From an uncultured Acetatifactor sp. (GTDB lineage Bacteria; Bacillota; Clostridia; Lachnospirales; Lachnospiraceae): a DNA stretch of 64,000 bases. Below are positions 1 to 9,082 of this stretch, piece by piece. A program made the position numbers and the translations under genes. Positions within the stretch are counted from its first letter, which is position 1, and each line of letters opens with the position of its first letter. The DNA lies in NCBI GenBank assembly GCA_910580225.1, contig CAJTXE010000007.1, positions 52,520 to 116,519 of the forward strand, in the 5' to 3' direction. The notes under the pieces were generated by a model. It saw only the letters and a list, made by a program, of their open reading frames with translations. It had not been told where the DNA came from and did not search any database.

Positions 1-256
1 CGGGTCTTGTATTCGTAACAATGCTTCGTTTGCGTACCGGTTTGGAGCCAGGCGCATTATCCTTAATCTGCTGCACATCCTCTTCCTTCCCATTCTTCGC
101 GTCGCTTTCTTCGTCCTGTTTCTTCACCCTCTCATCTTCGGCCAACATGGCCTCCACCAGCTCTGCTTTTTTCATGGACGATGTACCTTTCAGCCCACGT
201 GCTTTCGCCAGCTCTTTCAGCTGCACAAGTGCCAGTGATTCATACTTTTCTCTCAT
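1..256 (-). CDS. rho: Transcription termination factor Rho, N-terminal part (cut by window edge)
   Basis: The first 85 residues read MREKYESLALVQLKELAKAR and continue into GLKGTSSMKKAELVEAML, which is the Rho N-terminal SAP-like domain (LKxLAKxxGLxGxSxMKKxELI). A charged, low-complexity linker of the kind seen in clostridial Rho follows. The RNA-binding and ATPase domains lie outside the window. The start at 256 has a strong AGGAGGA site 5-6 nt upstream. Rho is a hexameric RNA helicase that ends transcription. A TATAAT on this strand at 369-364 could be its -10 box, giving a leader of about 100 nt, but no good -35 was found. Assignment to Rho rests on the N-terminal domain only. Confidence 0.85.
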   Translation of the reverse strand, partial: MREKYESLALVQLKELAKARGLKGTSSMKKAELVEAMLAEDERVKKQDEESDAKNGKEEDVQQIKDNAPGSKPVRKRSIVTNTRP

Positions 257-622
257 AAATTCCTCCTGATTTCCATAAGTAATAAACTTTAAACGGGGAG
301 CACAGCCAGATTCGTCATTGACATGCTGCCTTGAAGCATGATTGAATATCATGCCGTACAGATATTATAATACACTTTTCCTAAAATAGGAAGCCCTATT
401 TTAATTTATCACGCAGTCATCTTAAAAGGCTCTGTTACAGCATTTTCAGACATTTTACACGATAATCCGCAACGTTTATTCGGATATTTGCAATAAGTGT
501 AACATCTATCCCGACTGCTGTGGGGATGTGAAAATCTGCTATAACCATATTTTTATATGGAGCAAAAATATATCTGCCGCTCCAATTACAGGATAACACA
601 AAAAGAAAAACCAAGGAACTGC
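257..622. other. Intergenic region between rho and the DUF4364 gene
   Basis: This 445-bp divergent region (257-701) holds the rho leader, the TATAAT described under rho and, at its right end, the promoter listed at 623-651. An 82-codon reading frame on the minus strand (683-435) lacks a ribosome binding site and crosses that promoter, so it is not called. No hairpin with a T-run and no known RNA motif was recognised. Confidence 0.4.
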
Positions 623-651
623 TTGCGAAGTGCCAAAATCTATTATATGAT
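623..651 (+). promoter_or_regulatory. Sigma-A type promoter for the DUF4364 gene
   Basis: TTGCGA (623-628) and TATGAT (646-651) are separated by 17 bp. The start codon lies about 50 nt downstream at 702. Confidence 0.5.
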
Positions 652-701
652 ACTGATAGCCCATAGCTTCCAAAATGTTGCATTCAGAAAGGAATGGTAA
701 A

Positions 702-1220
702 ATGCTTCAGGATCCGCTGACTCTCTATAAATTAATCGTACTGTATATGCTGGACCGGGTAAATTTTCCTATGACCAATGCTCAGGTAAGTGATTTTATT
801 CTGGAACGGGAATATACCAATTACCTGACACTCCAGCAGGTTATCAATGAGTTGATCGATGCACACATGATCACATCCCGGACTATTTTAAACCGCACCC
901 ATCTGTCCATCACGCCTGAAGGCCGGGAGACCCTGCTCTTTTTCCAGAACAGGATCAACCATGGCATCAAGAAGGACATTGACACCTATTTCCGTGAAAA
1001 CGAATATGTTCTGCGCAATGAAGTCTCCGTGCTTGGCGACTACTATTACAGAGCCGGTATCGGAGAATATGAAGCCCACCTGGTGGCAAAAGACAGAGGA
1101 GTGAATCTGGTGGATGTCCGGATGACCGTACCTACGGAAGCTCTCGCCAAGAATATATGCGATAACTGGCAGCGAAAAAATCAGGAGATCTACCGGTATC
1201 TCACAGAACAGCTTTTTTAG
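702..1220 (+). CDS. DUF4364 family protein
   Basis: The 172-aa protein matches the clostridial DUF4364 family. The N-terminal third (DPLTLYKLIVLYMLDRV, then FPMTNAQVSDFILE) looks like a winged-helix fold, and the rest is a mixed alpha/beta segment. No catalytic motif is visible and the function is unknown; a DNA-binding role is inference from the winged-helix look. The ATG at 702 is preferred over the one at 675 because AAAGGAA lies at the right distance before it. The last 4 nt overlap the 3' end of the convergent rarA gene. Confidence 0.8.
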   Translation: MLQDPLTLYKLIVLYMLDRVNFPMTNAQVSDFILEREYTNYLTLQQVINELIDAHMITSRTILNRTHLSITPEGRETLLFFQNRINHGIKKDIDTYFRENEYVLRNEVSVLGDYYYRAGIGEYEAHLVAKDRGVNLVDVRMTVPTEALAKNICDNWQRKNQEIYRYLTEQLF

Positions 1221-2551
1221 ATGGCTGCTTCTTTTCTGATTCGCTGCATATGCTCCCGGATCTTCGCCTCATAACCGTTTCCTGTGGGTTTATAAAATTC
1301 TCTTCCGTTCAGTTCATAGGGAAGGTATTGCTGCTGTACATAATGATTCGGGTAATCATGTGCATATTTATACCCCGTTCCTCTTCCAAGCTTTGCTGCG
1401 CCTTTATAATGAGCATCCTGGAGATGGGGTGGAATCGGCAGATTACCGCTTCGTCCTATCTCCTCCATGGCAGCAAATACCGCAGTGCAGGCCGCATTGC
1501 TCTTTGGTGCACAGGCGACATAGGCAGCCGCCTGGGACAAAATGATCTGTGCCTCCGGCATGCCGATACGCTCCACAGCCAAAGATGCGTTAGTTGCCAC
1601 TACCAGCGCCTGTGGATCTGCATTTCCCACATCTTCTGCCGCACAAATCATAATCCGCCTGGCAATAAAGGCCACATTTTCCCCTGCATACAGCATCCTT
1701 GCCAAGTAATAAACGGCCGCATCCGGGTCAGATCCCCGCATACTCTTGATAAAAGCAGATATGGTGTCATAATGGTTGTCACCGCTTTTGTCGTAGCGCA
1801 CTGCTTTTTTCTGAATGCATTCCTGGGCCACCTCCAGAGTGATATGGATTCTGCCGTCTCCGCTTCGGGCAGTACTCATGATTCCCAATTCGACAGCGTT
1901 CAGAGCATGTCTGGCATCACCGCCGGATACATCTGCCAGAAAATCCAGCGCCTCCTCATCGATCACAGCATCATAGGCTCCCATTCCCCTGTCTCTGTCA
2001 TAGACAGCCTTGTGCAGAAGTTCCCGTATGGCCTCCATGGGAATCGGTTTCAGCTCAAAGATAGCAGAACGGGAAAGCAACGCGCTGTTGACCTCAAAAT
2101 AAGGATTTTCTGTGGTGGCACCGATAAGAACGACTGTCCCGTCTTCAACAAAGGGAAGCAGATAGTCCTGCTGTGCCTTATTGAAACGGTGTATCTCGTC
2201 TATAAAAAGAATCGTCCGTTTCCCGTACATTCCCTGAATCTCTTTGGCTTTCGCCACCACTTCCTCCATATCTTTCTTTCCAGCCACAGTGGCATTGATC
2301 TGAGTAAATTCGGCGCTGGTGGTACCTGCAATGACCTTTGCCAGTGTGGTTTTCCCTGTACCAGGCGGACCATAGAAAATAACCGAACTGATCTTATCTG
2401 CCTTGATGGCACGATAGAGCAGCTTGTCCTTTCCCAGGATATGCTCCTGCCCCACCACCTCTTCCAGCGTTCCCGGACGCATTCTGGCCGCCAGAGGCGC
2501 GTCCTTCTCCATATCATTATTCCGCATATAGTCAAATATGTTCCAATCCAT
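1217..2551 (-). CDS. rarA: Replication-associated recombination protein A (RarA/MgsA) AAA+ ATPase
   Basis: This AAA+ ATPase of about 444 aa belongs to the RarA/MgsA/WRNIP1 family, which acts at stalled replication forks. Seen: Walker A GPPGTGKTT (about residues 61-69), Walker B LFIDEIHRF (about 113), sensor-1 region IGATTENPYFEVN, sensor-2 GGDARHALNAVE, and the C-terminal MgsA domain with SDPDAAVYYLARML and GNLPIPPHLQDAHY. Length is normal. GAGGG directly precedes the ATG at 2557, so the second ATG at 2551, 6 nt further on, is the better start. The NYN gene lies just upstream in the same direction (gap about 55 nt) and may be co-transcribed. Confidence 0.93.
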   Translation of the reverse strand: MDWNIFDYMRNNDMEKDAPLAARMRPGTLEEVVGQEHILGKDKLLYRAIKADKISSVIFYGPPGTGKTTLAKVIAGTTSAEFTQINATVAGKKDMEEVVAKAKEIQGMYGKRTILFIDEIHRFNKAQQDYLLPFVEDGTVVLIGATTENPYFEVNSALLSRSAIFELKPIPMEAIRELLHKAVYDRDRGMGAYDAVIDEEALDFLADVSGGDARHALNAVELGIMSTARSGDGRIHITLEVAQECIQKKAVRYDKSGDNHYDTISAFIKSMRGSDPDAAVYYLARMLYAGENVAFIARRIMICAAEDVGNADPQALVVATNASLAVERIGMPEAQIILSQAAAYVACAPKSNAACTAVFAAMEEIGRSGNLPIPPHLQDAHYKGAAKLGRGTGYKYAHDYPNHYVQQQYLPYELNGREFYKPTGNGYEAKIREHMQRIRKEAAI

Positions 2552-2605
2552 GTTCATCCCTCATGCCTTTATTTTCCAGCCAGGAAATCCTCCCACAGCC
2601 TCCGG

Positions 2606-3622
2606 CTACTTCTTCAGTGACACTGCATTTTCATGGACGGTCACGGAGCTTAAGCTGCGCAGAAAGCTGGAAATTCGATTATATCCGAACTGCTTGTAAT
2701 CCAGCTGCCGATATTTCTTATGCAGTTCATCGTTCAGGCAGGCAAGATTCTCTACCATCCCGCCGCTTTTGGCAATCATGCGGCATATTTCCTGTTCCAG
2801 CTCCTCTTTCGTCAAGTTGGAACGGCGTTCCACATAATACTGATTGCTGATCTTCTTCACATGGAGATCCGGCAATTCCTGGTCAATCATTGTACTAAGC
2901 TTATAATATCCGTAATTACGTACATCAAAATCTGTAAATTTATCATTCAGACGGTTTCCCACCTGTGCCAGATCCACCTGTCTCCCACCGTTTTCATTGA
3001 TCAGCGTCAGAATCACCTGACGTACATCTGAGATGGAAGTCACATTCTGCTCTTCTGCAGCAGATGTATAGGAGCCGCTGTATTCATTTGTCTTTGCATG
3101 TTTTTCCTCTGCGTTCCTGTTTCCCATAGCAGTGGTGTCTCCAATGGCAATTTCTTCTACGTTCTGCTCCGCAACCAGATTCAGATGGATAAATTTATTA
3201 CATGCCCTGGTCAGTGCAAGAGGTGTCTTTGATTCTCCCATCCCCAGTACAAACATGTTTTCCTCCCTCAGACGCATAGCCAGGCGGGTGAAATCACTGT
3301 CACTGGTTACCAGACAGAATCCCTGTACTTTATTTTTGTATAAAATATCCATGGCATCAATAACCATCGCCATATCCGTAGCATTTTTTCCTGTGGTGTA
3401 GGAAAACTGCTGCACCGGCATGATTGAATGTTCCAACAGCAGAACTTCCGACCAGCCGTTTCCCTTTGACCAGTTGCCGTAGATACGACGATAGCTGGTC
3501 AGCCCGTACTTTTCCAGCTCCTCAAATATGGTAACCGCATATTTCGAACTGATATTATCTGCATCGATCAGGACCGCAAACTGCATTTTTTCGTTTGATA
3601 TGGATTCCATGATTTCTTCCAT
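2606..3622 (-). CDS. NYN domain (LabA/PIN-like) protein with two OST-HTH domains
   Basis: The protein is about 338 aa. The N-terminal part (about 10-150) is a NYN/PIN-like nuclease domain: LIDADNIS carries the first acidic metal ligands, and NATDMAMVIDAMD and LVTSDSDFTRLA carry the others. Two OST-HTH/LOTUS winged-helix modules follow: VRQVILTLINENGG to QYYVERR, and LEQEICRMIAKSGGM to the C-terminus. NYN domains are metal-dependent RNases and LOTUS domains bind RNA or protein partners, so an RNA-processing role is likely; the substrate is unknown. The ATG at 3622 is chosen because GGGAG lies 5 nt before it. It precedes rarA on the same strand. Confidence 0.85.
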   Translation of the reverse strand: MEEIMESISNEKMQFAVLIDADNISSKYAVTIFEELEKYGLTSYRRIYGNWSKGNGWSEVLLLEHSIMPVQQFSYTTGKNATDMAMVIDAMDILYKNKVQGFCLVTSDSDFTRLAMRLREENMFVLGMGESKTPLALTRACNKFIHLNLVAEQNVEEIAIGDTTAMGNRNAEEKHAKTNEYSGSYTSAAEEQNVTSISDVRQVILTLINENGGRQVDLAQVGNRLNDKFTDFDVRNYGYYKLSTMIDQELPDLHVKKISNQYYVERRSNLTKEELEQEICRMIAKSGGMVENLACLNDELHKKYRQLDYKQFGYNRISSFLRSLSSVTVHENAVSLKK

Positions 3623-3713
3623 TTTAACTCCCATCCGCCCGCCCCGGGGCAGGCACCTGAACTGAAACTAAGGTATTCATCCTTTTGTCACTCTGCCTCA
3701 ATTATCTGATAAA

Positions 3714-3722
3714 ATTATAGCA
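3714..3722 (-). promoter_or_regulatory. Extended -10 promoter for the NYN/rarA pair
   Basis: On the minus strand the sequence reads TGCTATAAT, an extended -10 box about 90 nt upstream of the NYN start. The -35 region is poor, as is common with extended -10 promoters. Confidence 0.4.
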
Positions 3723-3813
3723 CATATCCCAGATTTTTCCTATCTTTTTCTTCCCCCTAAATCCCAGCATCTCTCGACATTTTTCCAAGGTTTATACCAG
3801 TATAGATCTATTT

Positions 3814-4713
3814 TTATAGGTTGTCTGCCCGCTGGCTTTCAACATGCATAAATACTGTCTCCTGCTTCATTTGTTCCGAGACAGCAAGAAATATCCCCCT
3901 GTCCTTTCCGGGCGCATGTCCCAGTGTCTTTATATAGGCACGGTAAAACGAAGAATAGTCCCCGAATCCGCTCTTGAGCGCCGCATCCTTTGCATGGCAT
4001 CCATTGTTCAGCATCAGCTGGGCATGTACTACTCTCTTCCGAAGCAGATAATCCATCACAGTTGTACCTGTAGCCTTGCGGAATACTTTATTTAAATGAT
4101 GCTTGCTGATGAAGAAATGATCCGCAATATGATCCAACGTAATGGCTTCACTCAAATGCTTGTTGATATAAAACAAAATATCTGTCACCGTATTTTCCGT
4201 CTCATTTCCCGAATACGACTTTACGGCGATGCTCATGGCAGCAATCTCCGCCAGAAGCGCCTCTACCCGGATCGGCAGTATCTGTTCCCGAAATGGTTCC
4301 GGCATCAGGGCACATTCCTCCAAACTCTCCAGACAGGATGGCAGTCGGAATTTATCCGCATGTTCAAAATAAATTGTTTTCTCCTCCGGACGTCCTGACT
4401 GCGGAAAAGAATGCAGCAGAAAAGGACGACGCTCCTGACTCAGCAGATCCGGATGAAAGTGCATGGAATATCTCTTATATGGCATAGGACTGTTGATTCT
4501 GACGCCATGAAACACATGGGGAGAAAGCAGCAGAACACTGTCAGCAGTGGGCCTGTAACGCTGTCCCTCTACCAGGTAATCCACCTCACCCTCCAGAAAA
4601 TAATACACTTCATAGAAATTATGACAGTGAAGAGCATATTGTTTCGTAACTTCTCTGGATTCCGAGTATCCAAAAGACAGTTTTTCCGTATGTATGTGTA
4701 TCTCCGGATTCAT
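3814..4713 (-). CDS. AraC family transcriptional regulator
   Basis: A 299-aa AraC/XylS regulator. The N-terminal half is a cupin-like ligand domain (HCHNFYEVYYFLEGEVDYLV, then PHVFHGVRI). The C-terminal 100 residues hold the two helix-turn-helix motifs (LDHIADHFFISKHHLNKVF and AALKSGFGDYSSFYRAYIK). It is divergent from the four-gene sugar operon starting at 4912 with a 200-bp shared control region, so it probably senses the operon's substrate or an intermediate and activates the operon. No paired sensor is nearby. Confidence 0.9.
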   Translation of the reverse strand: MNPEIHIHTEKLSFGYSESREVTKQYALHCHNFYEVYYFLEGEVDYLVEGQRYRPTADSVLLLSPHVFHGVRINSPMPYKRYSMHFHPDLLSQERRPFLLHSFPQSGRPEEKTIYFEHADKFRLPSCLESLEECALMPEPFREQILPIRVEALLAEIAAMSIAVKSYSGNETENTVTDILFYINKHLSEAITLDHIADHFFISKHHLNKVFRKATGTTVMDYLLRKRVVHAQLMLNNGCHAKDAALKSGFGDYSSFYRAYIKTLGHAPGKDRGIFLAVSEQMKQETVFMHVESQRADNL

Positions 4714-4739
4714 AATCTGTCTCCTTTTCCTGAAGCATC

Positions 4740-4755
4740 TGCAAACGCTTCTACA
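4740..4755. promoter_or_regulatory. Possible catabolite-responsive (cre-like) or AraC operator site
   Basis: TGCAAACGCTTCTACA resembles the CcpA cre consensus TGNAARCGNWWWCA with two mismatches. It sits in the divergent region between the AraC gene and the sugar operon, where carbon control is expected. An operator for the AraC protein is an alternative. Confidence 0.3.
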
Positions 4756-4911
4756 GTCAATTATTGTCTGAACGGTTATTTTATTTTACTCCACCACCGC
4801 TATATTTGCAATGTTTTAATTGTTCTGTGCAATGGCTTTCTTTCTGCCCATGGTCTATAGTATATTTACAATTTTAAAAACCATTTCAACCCCAACAGGA
4901 GGACCTGATTT

Positions 4912-5694
4912 ATGAAGACAGGAGCGCAGTTATACACTGTCAGAGCTTACACACAGACGGAAGCAGATTTTGCCCTGACCATTGGAAAAATTGCAGAAAT
5001 CGGCTACAAAACCGTCCAGATTTCCGCCATCGGCCATATCCGTCCGGAAACTGTCCGGGAAATCTGCGACCAGAAAGGCGTTGAGATCGTCCTGACCCAC
5101 AGTGATGTCAACCGCATTCTCAATGATACGGACAATCTGATCCAAGAGCATGATATCCTTGGATGCAAATATATCGGTCTGGGATGCATGCCTGAAAAAT
5201 ATCGTTCAAAGGAATGGCTGCATCGTTTTATGTCCGATTTCCGGGAACCGGCAAAAAAGATCGCTGCCGCCGGCAAATTGCTCATGTATCACAATCACAA
5301 CCTGGAATTTGAAGCCTTTCAGGCCGAACAGCTGCCGAATGCTGCTCCCCACAGACGGATTCTGGAATACCTGCTGGAAGGCTTTGGACCGGATGAGCTG
5401 GGGATCACCCTGGATACTTATTGGGTCGCCGCTGCCGGTGCAGATGTATGTCATTGGATCAGACAGCTGAAAGACCGGATTCCCTGTGTCCATCTGAAAG
5501 ATATGCAGGTAAAGGGAAAGACCTCTTTCATGGCTCCGGTAATGGAAGGCAATCTCAATTTCTCTGGTATTCTGAACGCATTGGAAGAAACCAACTGCGA
5601 ATACCTGCTGGTAGAGCAGGATATCTGCCAGGGAAGTCCCTTTGACTGTCTGGAAACCAGTTACCGGAACCTGATGGCAGCAGGCTACTGCTGA
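4912..5694 (+). CDS. Sugar phosphate isomerase/epimerase, TIM-barrel (xylose isomerase-like)
   Basis: A 260-aa AP-endonuclease-2-fold TIM barrel. Metal-binding signatures: YHNHNLEFE, GITLDTYWV, CVHLKDM and EQD near the C-terminus. These enzymes (IolE, IolI, UlaE, ketose 3-epimerase types) isomerise or dehydrate keto-sugars or inosose. First gene of the operon, with AGGAGG 6 nt before its ATG. The exact substrate cannot be read from sequence; the two downstream NAD-dependent dehydrogenases suggest oxidation of a cyclic polyol or aldose followed by isomerisation. Confidence 0.85.
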   Translation: MKTGAQLYTVRAYTQTEADFALTIGKIAEIGYKTVQISAIGHIRPETVREICDQKGVEIVLTHSDVNRILNDTDNLIQEHDILGCKYIGLGCMPEKYRSKEWLHRFMSDFREPAKKIAAAGKLLMYHNHNLEFEAFQAEQLPNAAPHRRILEYLLEGFGPDELGITLDTYWVAAAGADVCHWIRQLKDRIPCVHLKDMQVKGKTSFMAPVMEGNLNFSGILNALEETNCEYLLVEQDICQGSPFDCLETSYRNLMAAGYC

Positions 5695-5729
5695 CAGTAA
5701 AAGAAATCTGATGAATAGGAGCATTATCA

Positions 5730-6917
5730 ATGGAACAGGTAAAATTAGGTATTATAGGCATTGGAAATATGGGAAGCGCACACTGTGCCAGCATTCTGAA
5801 CGGTCAGGTTCCGGATATCACCCTCACTGCTATCGCAGATTTAAGGGAAAGCAGGCGGCAGTGGGCCAAAACGGCACTGCCTGCCTATGTTGCTGTATTC
5901 CAGGATGGGGAGAGCCTGATCACTTCCGGCCTCTGCGACGCCGTATTGATCGCTACCCCTCATTATGATCATCCCCGTCTCGCCATGCTTGCAATGAAAC
6001 ATCATTTACATGTTATGTGTGAGAAACCGGCCGGTGTTTATACAAAGCAGGTACGGGAAATGAATGAGGCGGCAGCAGAATCAGGTCAGGTGTTCGGCAT
6101 GATGTTTAACCAGCGCACAAACTGTATCTACCGTAAACTGCATGAAATCGTCCACAGCGGCGTCTATGGAAAAATAAAGCGGATGAGTTGGTTGATTACT
6201 GACTGGTACCGCACCCAGGCATATTATAATTCCGGAGGGTGGCGTGCCACCTGGGACGGGGAAGGAGGAGGCGTTCTTCTGAACCAATGTCCTCACAACC
6301 TGGATCTGTTGCAGTGGATCTGCGGAATGCCCTGCCGGGTACGTGCTTTCTGCCATAATGGAAAGTGGCATGACATTGAGGTGGAGGACGATGTGACGGC
6401 CTATCTGGAATTTCCAAACGGCGCCACTGGTGTATTTGTCACCACCACTGCCGATGCACCGGGTACCAACCGACTGGAAATCACGCTGGAAAAAGCCAAG
6501 CTGGTGGCAGAAGGCAGCCGTTTGACACTTTATGAACTGGAAATCAGTGAAAGAGAACACTGTTTTCAGACAAAGGAAGGCTTTCTGAAACCGCCCTGCC
6601 ATGAGACGGAAGTCATTCTGGATGGCCAGAATCCGCAGCATACAGGGGTTCTGAATGCCTTTGCGGACGCTATCCTGCGGGGAGGTCCCCTTGTTGCTGA
6701 CGGTACCGAGGGAATCCGCGGTCTGGAGCTCTCCAATGCCATGCATCTGTCCTCCTGGCTGGGAGAAACTGTAACACTTCCCATAGACGAAGAACTGTTT
6801 CTCGAGAAGCTCAATGCCCTGCGCGCCGCTTCTGTAAAAAAGGAGAATGTCACAGAAACCACATTTGATACCAGTACCAGCTATGGTAGCCCCAAAACCG
6901 CTGACCTGTCTCGTTAG
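5730..6917 (+). CDS. Gfo/Idh/MocA family oxidoreductase
   Basis: A 395-aa NAD(P)-dependent dehydrogenase. Rossmann motif GIIGIGNMGSAH near the N-terminus, then the family signature ATPHYDHPRLA...MCEKPAG with the conserved EKP lysine. The C-terminal alpha/beta domain contains GGVLLNQCPHNLDLLQWICG, holding the conserved catalytic His and Asp. The C-terminal tail is about 40 residues longer than usual. It follows the first isomerase by 35 nt. It probably oxidises a sugar, polyol or glycoside hydroxyl to the keto form used by the isomerases; substrate unknown. Confidence 0.88.
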   Translation: MEQVKLGIIGIGNMGSAHCASILNGQVPDITLTAIADLRESRRQWAKTALPAYVAVFQDGESLITSGLCDAVLIATPHYDHPRLAMLAMKHHLHVMCEKPAGVYTKQVREMNEAAAESGQVFGMMFNQRTNCIYRKLHEIVHSGVYGKIKRMSWLITDWYRTQAYYNSGGWRATWDGEGGGVLLNQCPHNLDLLQWICGMPCRVRAFCHNGKWHDIEVEDDVTAYLEFPNGATGVFVTTTADAPGTNRLEITLEKAKLVAEGSRLTLYELEISEREHCFQTKEGFLKPPCHETEVILDGQNPQHTGVLNAFADAILRGGPLVADGTEGIRGLELSNAMHLSSWLGETVTLPIDEELFLEKLNALRAASVKKENVTETTFDTSTSYGSPKTADLSR

Positions 6918-6935
6918 CAGAAAGGAAAATGCCAA

Positions 6936-7955
6936 ATGAAATCAGCAATCGCAGGCTGTGGCAGCATAGCACAGGTTCACAGCCAAGTACTGACAAACTG
7001 GGTCAATACCCGTCTGACAGGAGCCGTGGATATTGATGTACCAAAAGTAAAAGCTTTTGCCGATACCTGGCACACGAGGGCATACTCCTCTCTGGAAGAC
7101 ATGCTCCGTCAGGAAAAACCCGACGTTCTGCATATCTGTACTCCCCATGTGCTCCATGTGCCCATGGCCGAATATGCCTTGACAAGGGGAATTCATGTAT
7201 TTATGGAAAAGCCCCCTGCCATTTCTCCGGAACAGTTCCGGCAGCTGAAGGAAGTCGTCCAGAGTACGGATGCCCGATTGGGGTTCTGTTACCAGAACCG
7301 TTTCAATCCAAGTGTCCGGGAAGCCAAAAGGCTTCTCTCCTCCCAGAAAACCGGACGAATCCTGGGAGCCCGCGGAATTGTAACCTGGCATAGGGACGCA
7401 CTTTATTATACAGAGAGCACCTGGCGCGGCAGACTATCCACAGAAGGAGGCGGTGCCCTGATCAATCAGTCCATCCATACACTGGACCTGCTTCAGTATC
7501 TGTTGGGCAAACCGCTGTCTGTGGAAGCTTCCATGACCAATCACCACCTGAAAAATGTCATTGAGGTAGAGGATACCCTGGAGGCCTACATACAATTTGA
7601 AGGCAGTGAAACCGTCAACGCTTCCTTTTACGCTACAACTGCTTATTGTGCCGATGTCCCTCCTCTGATTGAAATCGTCTGTGAGCATATGACTCTGCGG
7701 ATAGAAGATCTGGAGCTTACACTGTTTTATCCGGACGGCAGACGCGAAAAACCCATATTGGAACATGACAAAGCTCTGGGAAAAAGTTATTGGGGCACCG
7801 GCCATCGGGACTGCATTACCACTTTTTACCGGGCTCTGCAAGAAGGAAAGCCGTTTGAGTTGGAGCTCCCTACCATGGAAGACAGCATCTGGCTGATGCT
7901 TGGCACTTATGCATCTGCAAGAGAAAATCGAGTGGTGGAATTAGGGCTGACATAA
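6936..7955 (+). CDS. Gfo/Idh/MocA family oxidoreductase (second copy)
   Basis: A 339-aa dehydrogenase of the same family as its neighbour but clearly diverged. Rossmann motif AGCGSIAQVH, signature CTPHVLHVPMAEYAL and MEKPPA, and GGGALINQSIHTLDLLQYLL in the catalytic domain. It starts 18 nt after the previous stop. Two Gfo/Idh/MocA enzymes in one operon usually catalyse successive redox steps, or one oxidises and the other re-reduces around an epimerisation (inference). Confidence 0.88.
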   Translation: MKSAIAGCGSIAQVHSQVLTNWVNTRLTGAVDIDVPKVKAFADTWHTRAYSSLEDMLRQEKPDVLHICTPHVLHVPMAEYALTRGIHVFMEKPPAISPEQFRQLKEVVQSTDARLGFCYQNRFNPSVREAKRLLSSQKTGRILGARGIVTWHRDALYYTESTWRGRLSTEGGGALINQSIHTLDLLQYLLGKPLSVEASMTNHHLKNVIEVEDTLEAYIQFEGSETVNASFYATTAYCADVPPLIEIVCEHMTLRIEDLELTLFYPDGRREKPILEHDKALGKSYWGTGHRDCITTFYRALQEGKPFELELPTMEDSIWLMLGTYASARENRVVELGLT

Positions 7956-7995
7956 TCCTTTCCCAGTAAACTTGAAAAAAGCAGGAGAAAACAAT

Positions 7996-8856
7996 ATGAA
8001 GGAATCAAGAAAACTATTAAAATTATCACCAATCAGTTGTTTTGCCGACGAAATTGCAGAATCGCTGGACCGGCAGATCGAGGTGCTGCTGGATCTGGGA
8101 ATCCGATGGATTGAGCTGCGCAGTGCCGATGGCATCAATATAGCAGCATTTACAACAGAATATGCCCACAGCGTAAAGAAAAAGCTGGATGCAGCAGGCA
8201 TCCGTGTATCCGCTGTCGGTTCTCCCATCGGTAAGATCAGCATTGAAGAAGATTTTGATACCCACAAAAAATCATTCCATGCCATCCAACGCCTGGCAGA
8301 CATCTTTGAGACACCTTTGATACGGATTTTCAGCTTTTATCTTCCCAAAGAGCAGGCTCCCGGGAAATACCGGGATGCGGTAATGATGCGGATGGATGAG
8401 ATGGTGCAGGAGGCCGCACAAAACCGACTTACTCTTCTGCATGAAAATGAGAAGGGAATCTACGGCGATACGGCTGATCGGTGCCTGGATCTGATGAAAC
8501 AGTTTGCCGGAGAAAGTTTTCGATGTACTTTTGATTTCGCCAATTTCATCCAATGCGGTCAGGACACCTGGGAAGCCTATCAGTTGCTGAAACCTTTTCT
8601 TTCCTATGTTCATATCAAGGATGCGTTAAGCGAAACAAAGGAAATCGTCCCAGCCGGCAAGGGAGACGGCCACCTGGCACAAATCCTGTCCGCAATGGAC
8701 ACTGACGGATACAGGGGATTTTTAAGCCTGGAACCCCATCTGGCCGACTTCAGCGGTTTCCGTGGTCTGGAACAGGACGCTGCCGCCAAAGCAGAGCATA
8801 ATACGGAAAAGACGTTTCGTATTGCTTACGATGCCCTATTGCAGCTGCTTTCTTGA
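7996..8856 (+). CDS. Sugar phosphate isomerase/epimerase, TIM-barrel (second copy)
   Basis: A 286-aa xylose-isomerase-like TIM barrel, last gene of the operon. Seen: LHENEKGIYGD and CTFDFANFIQCG (metal ligands), YVHIKDAL, and SLEPHL near the C-terminus. The ATG at 7996 is chosen because AGGAG lies 8 nt before it; the upstream ATG at 7972 has no such site. It is only distantly similar to the first isomerase of the operon, so it likely acts on a different intermediate. Confidence 0.85.
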   Translation: MKESRKLLKLSPISCFADEIAESLDRQIEVLLDLGIRWIELRSADGINIAAFTTEYAHSVKKKLDAAGIRVSAVGSPIGKISIEEDFDTHKKSFHAIQRLADIFETPLIRIFSFYLPKEQAPGKYRDAVMMRMDEMVQEAAQNRLTLLHENEKGIYGDTADRCLDLMKQFAGESFRCTFDFANFIQCGQDTWEAYQLLKPFLSYVHIKDALSETKEIVPAGKGDGHLAQILSAMDTDGYRGFLSLEPHLADFSGFRGLEQDAAAKAEHNTEKTFRIAYDALLQLLS

Positions 8857-8905
8857 TCTTTCCAGAAAGTATTTACAAAGATCTATATCGTCAGAAATCC
8901 TTTAT

Positions 8906-8979
8906 GAGGCTGCCGCATTAAGATACAGGATATGGTATTGTCCATATTCTGCTCTCAAATACAGCAGCCCTCGTTTTTT
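8906..8979 (+). terminator. Probable terminator of the sugar operon
   Basis: GAGGCTGC (8906-8913) pairs with GCAGCCCTC (8964-8972) and is followed by G and a T6 run. A perfect inner hairpin, ATATGG/CCATAT, sits in the long loop. It lies about 50 nt after the last stop codon. Confidence 0.5.
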
Positions 8980-9082
8980 ACCATTTCAGACAGACCGCTT
9001 TCCCTGTCCAAGCTTCTTTCAGCTATTTGACAATCCACAGACACAAGCTGAAGCCTTACAGAAAATAACTGCTATACGCTAT

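Noticed and set aside
435..683. 82-codon minus-strand ORF upstream of DUF4364
   Set aside because: No RBS and it covers the promoter of the plus-strand gene.
1250..2620. 456-codon plus-strand ORF opposite rarA
   Set aside because: Low-complexity antisense translation of a clear AAA+ gene, with no RBS.
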